64,000 nucleotides of DNA from Eutypella sp. D-1. Its lineage: Eukaryota; Ascomycota; Sordariomycetes; Xylariales; Diatrypaceae. Shown piece after piece: positions 59,124 through 64,000 of the stretch (the stretch's first letter is position 1; every line of letters begins with the position of its first letter). The translations under genes and the position numbers were made by a program. The notes beneath the pieces were generated by a model. The model was not told where the DNA came from, ran no database searches, and saw only the letters and a program-made list of their open reading frames with translations. Where the stretch lies: the NCBI GenBank assembly GCA_023313575.1, contig JAJTTP010000002.1, positions 2,976,001 through 3,040,000 of the forward strand, read 5' to 3'.

Positions 59124-60671
59124 TCAGGTATCAGCCTCTATAATACAAGCCCGGACAATGTCCCGGATCACGTTGTCAGTCTCGTCCTGTGCCCCGCTGG
59201 GCAGCCAGCTGTAGCTAGCAGGAGAGTTACCAGCGACGGCGGCGGAGACCCAGTTCTCGAGCTCGGCCAGGGTCGGGCGCAGCCTGGGCTCCGCGGCCAT
59301 GCAGGCGGCAACGAGCAGCCTGAGGTCCAGGTCAACGAGTGGGTGCGGATCCGGCTCGCCCATCTCTACATCCGGGAGTATGCCCGAGGCAGGGGACCGA
59401 ACGTCCGAGGGTCGCCCTAGCTTACTCAAGTCGACCTCTATCTCTTGTCCCGTATACCGGCGGTCGGTCATGAGGTTTATGACTGTGGCCATCATCTGCG
59501 GGGAGAGTGTTAGTGGTCGAGTATAGTCGAGGGTAGGCCTTATTGGTTCGCGCGGCGAACTTGAAAACCAGTCTTTACTCACCAAGCCTATGTCTTCGAT
59601 ATTCCACTGCTCGGCCGTCGCGCCCGAACCATCCCGCTTGCCCCTCCATCTTTGTCACCCGGTCAGAATTGAATTCAAGCGACGTGCCCATACTCTACGG
59701 GTTGCTTACAACTCGGATTGCCCAAAGTCTATCAATTGCAGTAAGGGTGAGACATCGTGCTCGGGGTCTTCCAAAAGTGGCCCAAACATGAAGTTATGGC
59801 CGTGTACGTCGTTGCTATTTGGATGAATATATGTCAGTCGGACCTTTAGTCTCAACAGCCGATTCCAAATTTCAAAGGGCTGGGTATTGGCATTGCAAGA
59901 TGACCGGCAGTCGGCGCGGTCGGAGTTATACGTACTGTGTTATACCCATGGGGCGGGCGCCTTTCCCTGCTGTTGTCTCGTTCTGGTGTGGATCGTTTCG
60001 CGGCCATGCCATGGCTATACATGCCCGAACCACTACCGAAAACATATGTCAAGGCTACGAGTCCAGCACATTTACTACCTCGACCCTCTTGATGCGTCGG
60101 AACTCACTACAAAGAAAAAGCCTCCATAGCAGGCGATTTGGTAGGCTGGTCCCGCCTAGGTTTCTAAACCTCACCATGAAATCCGTCAATGTCCCGTTCT
60201 CAATCCTATCCAGAAATATCCACGCCCATCCCTGGGAACTCGAAGGAGCTAATGGGCCGTCCGGAAGATTGCGCATGCGGGCGATATGTCGACAGCCTTG
60301 CAACATCTGCCCCAAAGCCCGGCACAGTTAGTGACTAGTTATGATCTACGAATGCGCAGTCGCAACAGGCAGGGAGTGAATCGGTTGTTACATTGTTCCA
60401 CACATACCCTTAACATGTCCTTTTCCGTCTGGATGCCCTTGACATCGGAGCCCCTGTCCGCAGTGGCAAGTTTGAGAACCAGAAGTCGCGACATGGAACC
60501 ATGACTCTTAGGTATGGTATACTTGATCCGGTAGACGGAGGCCTGGCCGCCCTTGTCGTGCCGGTCCTCGAGTTGAAACCTCTGATCTAAGTCATCTTCA
60601 AAGAAGCCCTCAAGCTGACTTTTTCGCGCCGCGTAGGGACTCGGGCGTTCTCTCCGGCTCCGTCGTAACAT
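59124..60671 (-). CDS. Protein-kinase-like protein with altered catalytic loop
   Basis: Six exons in transcript order 60671-60408, 60306-60108, 60032-59932, 59879-59710, 59649-59583 and 59495-59124 give 390 residues in phase. The N-lobe has a glycine-loop-like GGQASVYRIKY (41-51) and the lysine of LLVLKLA (Lys67). WIFLDRIENGTLTDFM resembles the hinge. The catalytic loop reads SNDVHGHN: Asp212 and Asn217 stand where the HRD Asp and the following Asn should be, but the His-Arg part is Ser-Asn. DFG is intact in QLIDFGQSE (239-241). The C-lobe ends with ACMAAEPRLRPTLAELENWV, the usual final helix of kinases. It belongs to the fungal orphan kinase-like proteins; activity is possible but not assured. 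All joins are canonical but hand-built. Confidence 0.75.
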
Positions 60672-61914
60672 GATCGCAGGCCTACCGACCGAGGTACTTG
60701 ATGCAGCACCATTATCGTGGTTTCATGTTTATACTATCATTCTCTTCGCGCAGTGGTCTATGGCAGCTGCAGCAAGTCGTTGCGGTCTTTGTATAGTGGT
60801 GGCTCGGTAAGCAAAGCGCTATGTCCCTTTCCGGCCCATCACAAAGGGGTGACCTTTGTCTGTGTACATCATATACTAATCACGTAAAAGTATCATCTCG
60901 GATTTGAATGGATTAAATATGCAGTGGTGGGATGTTTACAATAACTAGCTATCCTGAGTAACGGAGGTGAAGGTAAAAGGCCATGGATCCCAAGTGGTAA
61001 TGTGTCATATTCAACACTTTTAGGCATGATTCTTGAGTTGACTGATAGCTAGATAACTCAGGGTACCCAGGACGGTTACCAGGCATAACTTATAAGCGAT
61101 GATTAAGATTTTGATGTTGAGGTCGGCATCGTCAACCTTTGGTATATTTCCACCCGCAACCACCCCGCATCTATTGAGTTGCTCCAGAGGCTATCGATAC
61201 TGGGCCTGTAGGATATGAAGCTGCACCAAAACGGTTCATAGCGGAAATAAAACGAAGATATTTGAAACGCATACCTATGACCACGATAGCGCTAGGTTAG
61301 GGTAAGCCCCTATTACCCCTGAAACCCGAACTCCGGGGCCCGTAGGACTTCGTACCCCACCTGAGTATCCCCTAGGCAGGATTTGTCATTCTTCTGGGGT
61401 CCTTCAGCAGCATAAAGCCCACTAAACTTCATCTAGAATAGGTACTTAAGGCCACTAACTACACAGAACTACCGTGCATGCACTTAGTTTAGTTGTAAGA
61501 CGTCATAAATCGAGTTTCTGAGACGATAGCTGTCTTATTCCCTTTCAAGGCTCCCGGCATTTGGAATCATTTTAAGTTCTTTTTTAGTTCTGAATAATGG
61601 TATTCAATATCTCGATGTTTTATTGCCACATACCTAAAGATATAAAAACGTTTGCAACCCTCGTGCCTGCTAAGAACACGAATCAAATTATAACTAAGTG
61701 ACCCAACTGAGAACCATTGCCAAAGGCAACTAAATGCGCGCTACGAAGTACTAGAAACGACTGTCACTAAGCGCCATTAACTTGGAATTTCTCATTTTTA
61801 TGCCGGGAACTCATCGTGACGGCTACTGAATACAATAATAACCCAGAACGAGCAACCGACTCATCCTAAAAATTCACCACCATAAAAACCGCAGTTCTAG
61901 CCGCAGTCGCCGTT
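60672..61914. promoter_or_regulatory. Divergent upstream region, kinase-like gene / msrA-like gene
   Basis: 1.24 kb with no supported gene; both neighbours start at its ends. No clear element was identified. Confidence 0.4.
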
Positions 61915-62660
61915 ATGGCCGCCGCTTTTGCCTTCCCCAACTTTCTCTCGCGGCTCTTCCGCCCCATGTCCAGCGGCGCGCAGCAGCTTGGGATAACCGG
62001 CGCCGGCGGGGGAGGAGGAGGAGCGCCGATGACGGTCCCCGAGGGCGCCGAGAAGGCCACCATCGCCGCGGGCTGCTTCTGGGGCGTCGAGCACTTGTAC
62101 CGCAAGCACTTCGGCGGCGGAAAGGGCCTGATCGACGCCCGTGTTGGCTACACGGGTGGCGACGCAAACCACCCCAGCTACCGTCAGGTCTGCACGGAGA
62201 CCACAGGGCGTAAGTTTCTTGTGCTTTTCTCGCTTCTCCGACTCCGCCCCCCTTACATCCTTCATAAAACTAGACTAATCGTTCCTATTTTATAACAATG
62301 GCAGATGCCGAGGCCCTACAGATCCTCTACGACCCCAAGACCCTGACGTACCGGCAGATCCTGGAGTTCTTCTACCGGATGCACGACGCGACGACGGCGA
62401 ACCGGCAAGGACCCGACGTCGGCACGCGGTACCGCAGCGCCATATACTTCCACGACCCCGAGCAGGAGCGCATCGCGCGCGAGGTCACCGCCCAGGCCGA
62501 CGCCCAGTGGTACGGCGGACCCGGGAAGGTCGTCACCGAGATCGTCCCCGCCGGCCCCTGGTGGGACGCCGAGGACTACCACCAGCTCTATCTCCAGAAC
62601 AACCCCGCTGGGTACGAGTGCCCGAGTCACTTCCTGAGGAATTTCCCCCCTCTCAAGTGA
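61915..62660 (+). CDS. Peptide methionine-S-sulfoxide reductase (MsrA)
   Basis: Two exons, 61915-62209 and 62305-62660, give 216 residues. The active-site motif GCFWG (Cys54) follows EKATIAA, and the family stretches [27 protein letters not shown] (across the intron) and LEFFYRMHDATTANRQGPDVGTRYRS are complete; QLYLQNNPAGYECP and FPPLK close the protein. MsrA reduces methionine-S-sulfoxide in proteins using thioredoxin. The first 40 residues (MAAAFAFPNFLSRLFRPM, then a glycine run) are longer than a bare catalytic domain and Arg/Phe-rich, so a mitochondrial form from this ATG and a cytosolic form from the ATG of MSSGAQQ or MTVPEG are plausible. The usual C-terminal resolving cysteine region is short, with one Cys in YECP. 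Confidence 0.95.
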
Positions 62661-63165
62661 GGCTGGCATGAGGCTCGGTCGATCAAACTTTTGGGGGAGG
62701 GATGGAACGATCGCACGGGGCATTCTTGCCCGGACGAAATCTCGTGCATTGAGACCGGTGCAATCACACAAGGGACACAGCTTACAGAATTGGAGGCGCA
62801 CAAGGAATCAGTGATGATTATGATGGAATGATATATACAGTCAGTCACGCATGAGTTATAGCAGGTATGCATCAGAATCTGTATTTTCAGACAGTGTCTA
62901 TGAAGCTCAATTGAACAAGGCAAACAAGCTCTCAAATACGTACGCGTGCTCTAGAATGCTGCGCGCTTAATATCAAATGTTCATAAAAGAACAAATTGAA
63001 AAGAAAAAAAAAAGGCTGGGGGGCCAAGATGCCCCTGCAATAACCAAGCGATCATAAATAGAAGTCTAATACTTGAGGGAAATCGCAACTGGGACAATTC
63101 CCTATACATCGAATGAAAAGAAGGGGAAAAAATCGCCAGAGGGCCCGCCCGGCTGTACATTCCCC
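62661..63165. terminator. Shared 3' flank of convergent msrA and F-box-like genes
   Basis: 505 bp with an A-rich run at 63001-63013. No gene seen. Confidence 0.4.
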
Positions 63166-64000
63166 TCAGCAGTCCCCACCATCGAGCGGATCCGGGTCCA
63201 GGATCCGCCCGGTCAGTGGATCCACCGCCTGCGCGCTCTCCCAAGCGACGTACCTCTCGGGGCCGCCAGCCGCCGCGCGTTCCGCCCATCCGTAGTTGCG
63301 GATGCGCTCGAGATCGCGGGGCGGGATGTCGGAGGTGGCGGGGCCCGGGCCGCGAATGCCTTCGAACCGCTCGTAGACATCCGGACGGCAGCCATCATCT
63401 GGTCGGTTGTGGTCCGGCCGGGGCTCGTCATCGTCATCGTCGTTGATTCTACACGATGCATCGCTTGACAGCGGCGCGGGCCCGGCCATCGCCACGCCCG
63501 GGTCCATCCACGTCGTCAGGACGAATCCCCAGCCGAACGGGGCCGGGAGCGGCGCGACGTCGAGGCAGAAGTCGGTGGCGCAGCGATCGCAGGAGCGAAC
63601 GGCACCGAGAGGCGCCGCTACGCCGTCGGCCGAGACCGCCTTCGCCGGGGTTGCGTTTCGCAGCTGGCGCAGTCTCTCCGCGACGGCGTGGCCCTCCTGG
63701 GCCGCGGGGTCGAAGGGCTTGCGGCCATCGAAGCACGCGCGCCCGTGGACCGGGTGATCCAGCCCGGCGCGCACGCGCGCGCACAGCGGTCGCAGCAGCC
63801 GGTCCACGAAGACCGCGTACCGGTCTATCCACGCCAAGTGGGCGCAGATCCAGTGGATGCGGGGCAGTCCGGCGCCAGCACTGCCGGTGCTGCTGCTGCT
63901 TCCGCCGCTAGTGTGATGATAAGATCCGCCGCCGCCGCTCCCACCGCCTCCGGCCCGTCCATCGGCGGCGCCCTCCAGCCGCGCCCCGAACAGCCATAGT
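63166..64000 (-). CDS. F-box-protein-like gene, 3' part only
   Basis: The frame is open from the stop at 63166 to the window edge (about 278 codons) and the start is beyond 64000. Visible features are LWLFGARLEGAADGRA, then a flexible GGGGSGGGGS stretch and a Ser-rich run, then HWICAHLAWIDRYAVFVDRLLRP, FDPAAQEGHAVAERLRQLRN and VRSCDRCATDFCLDVAP. The layout (CRRC-type pair, then a TTWMDPG-like turn and an acidic DDDDDE run) is what I associate with C-terminal halves of fungal F-box proteins; the F-box itself would be outside. Very GC-rich and CpG-rich compared with neighbours. Treat the family call as tentative; the coding call is firm. Confidence 0.6.
   Translation of the reverse strand, partial: LWLFGARLEGAADGRAGGGGSGGGGSYHHTSGGSSSSTGSAGAGLPRIHWICAHLAWIDRYAVFVDRLLRPLCARVRAGLDHPVHGRACFDGRKPFDPAAQEGHAVAERLRQLRNATPAKAVSADGVAAPLGAVRSCDRCATDFCLDVAPLPAPFGWGFVLTTWMDPGVAMAGPAPLSSDASCRINDDDDDEPRPDHNRPDDGCRPDVYERFEGIRGPGPATSDIPPRDLERIRNYGWAERAAAGGPERYVAWESAQAVDPLTGRILDPDPLDGGDC

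Overview
The window reads as nuclear DNA of a filamentous ascomycete (Pezizomycotina). Genes carry short introns of about 50-90 bp with GT...AG ends. There are two Zn2Cys6 regulators, fungal-type transporters, a DUF7708 protein and a fungal-style AAA ATPase. A 13 kb AT-rich block looks like retrotransposons destroyed by RIP (repeat-induced point mutation). Exon joins were worked out by hand from splice signals, reading phase and remembered family sequences; none was checked by alignment or RNA.

Left arm (1-33.7 kb). The 3' end of an MDR quinone oxidoreductase is followed by a ferroportin-like iron transporter and, facing it, a 1045-residue A-T-R carboxylic-acid-reductase-like enzyme. Next comes a group that looks functionally linked: a Zn2Cys6 regulator (7681-10137), a GH88 unsaturated-glucuronyl hydrolase (10232-11845), a Dal5-type anion symporter (12368-14447) diverging from it, and a DUF2264 protein (14904-17107). 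I infer a uronic-acid oligosaccharide utilisation cluster. Beyond it are a TMCO4/DUF726-type membrane hydrolase, a broken gene for a cysteine-rich cell-surface-like protein, a second large Zn2Cys6 regulator, a five-exon secreted LPMO-like gene that shows no long open frame, a DUF2306 membrane protein, a secreted S33 peptidase and a small cysteine-rich orphan.

Middle (33.7-46.7 kb). A Ty1/Copia element on the minus strand spans 33701-46699, with 199-bp LTRs and target duplication CTTAC/CTTAT. It is interrupted by a Ty3/Gypsy element on the plus strand (38593-45322, target duplication AAAGA). Both are saturated with C-to-T/G-to-A changes, the surviving C being mostly in CpG. Traces of integrase, reverse transcriptase and zinc knuckles remain.

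Right arm (46.7-64 kb). A tRNA-like gene with an abnormal centre comes first. It is followed by a DUF7708 protein with a degenerate NTPase-like region, divergent from an AAA ATPase gene that has 7-nt and 18-nt exons. Then come a sugar-type MFS transporter, a protein-kinase-like gene with an altered catalytic loop, a methionine sulfoxide reductase A gene, and the 3' part of an F-box-protein-like gene that runs off the window.
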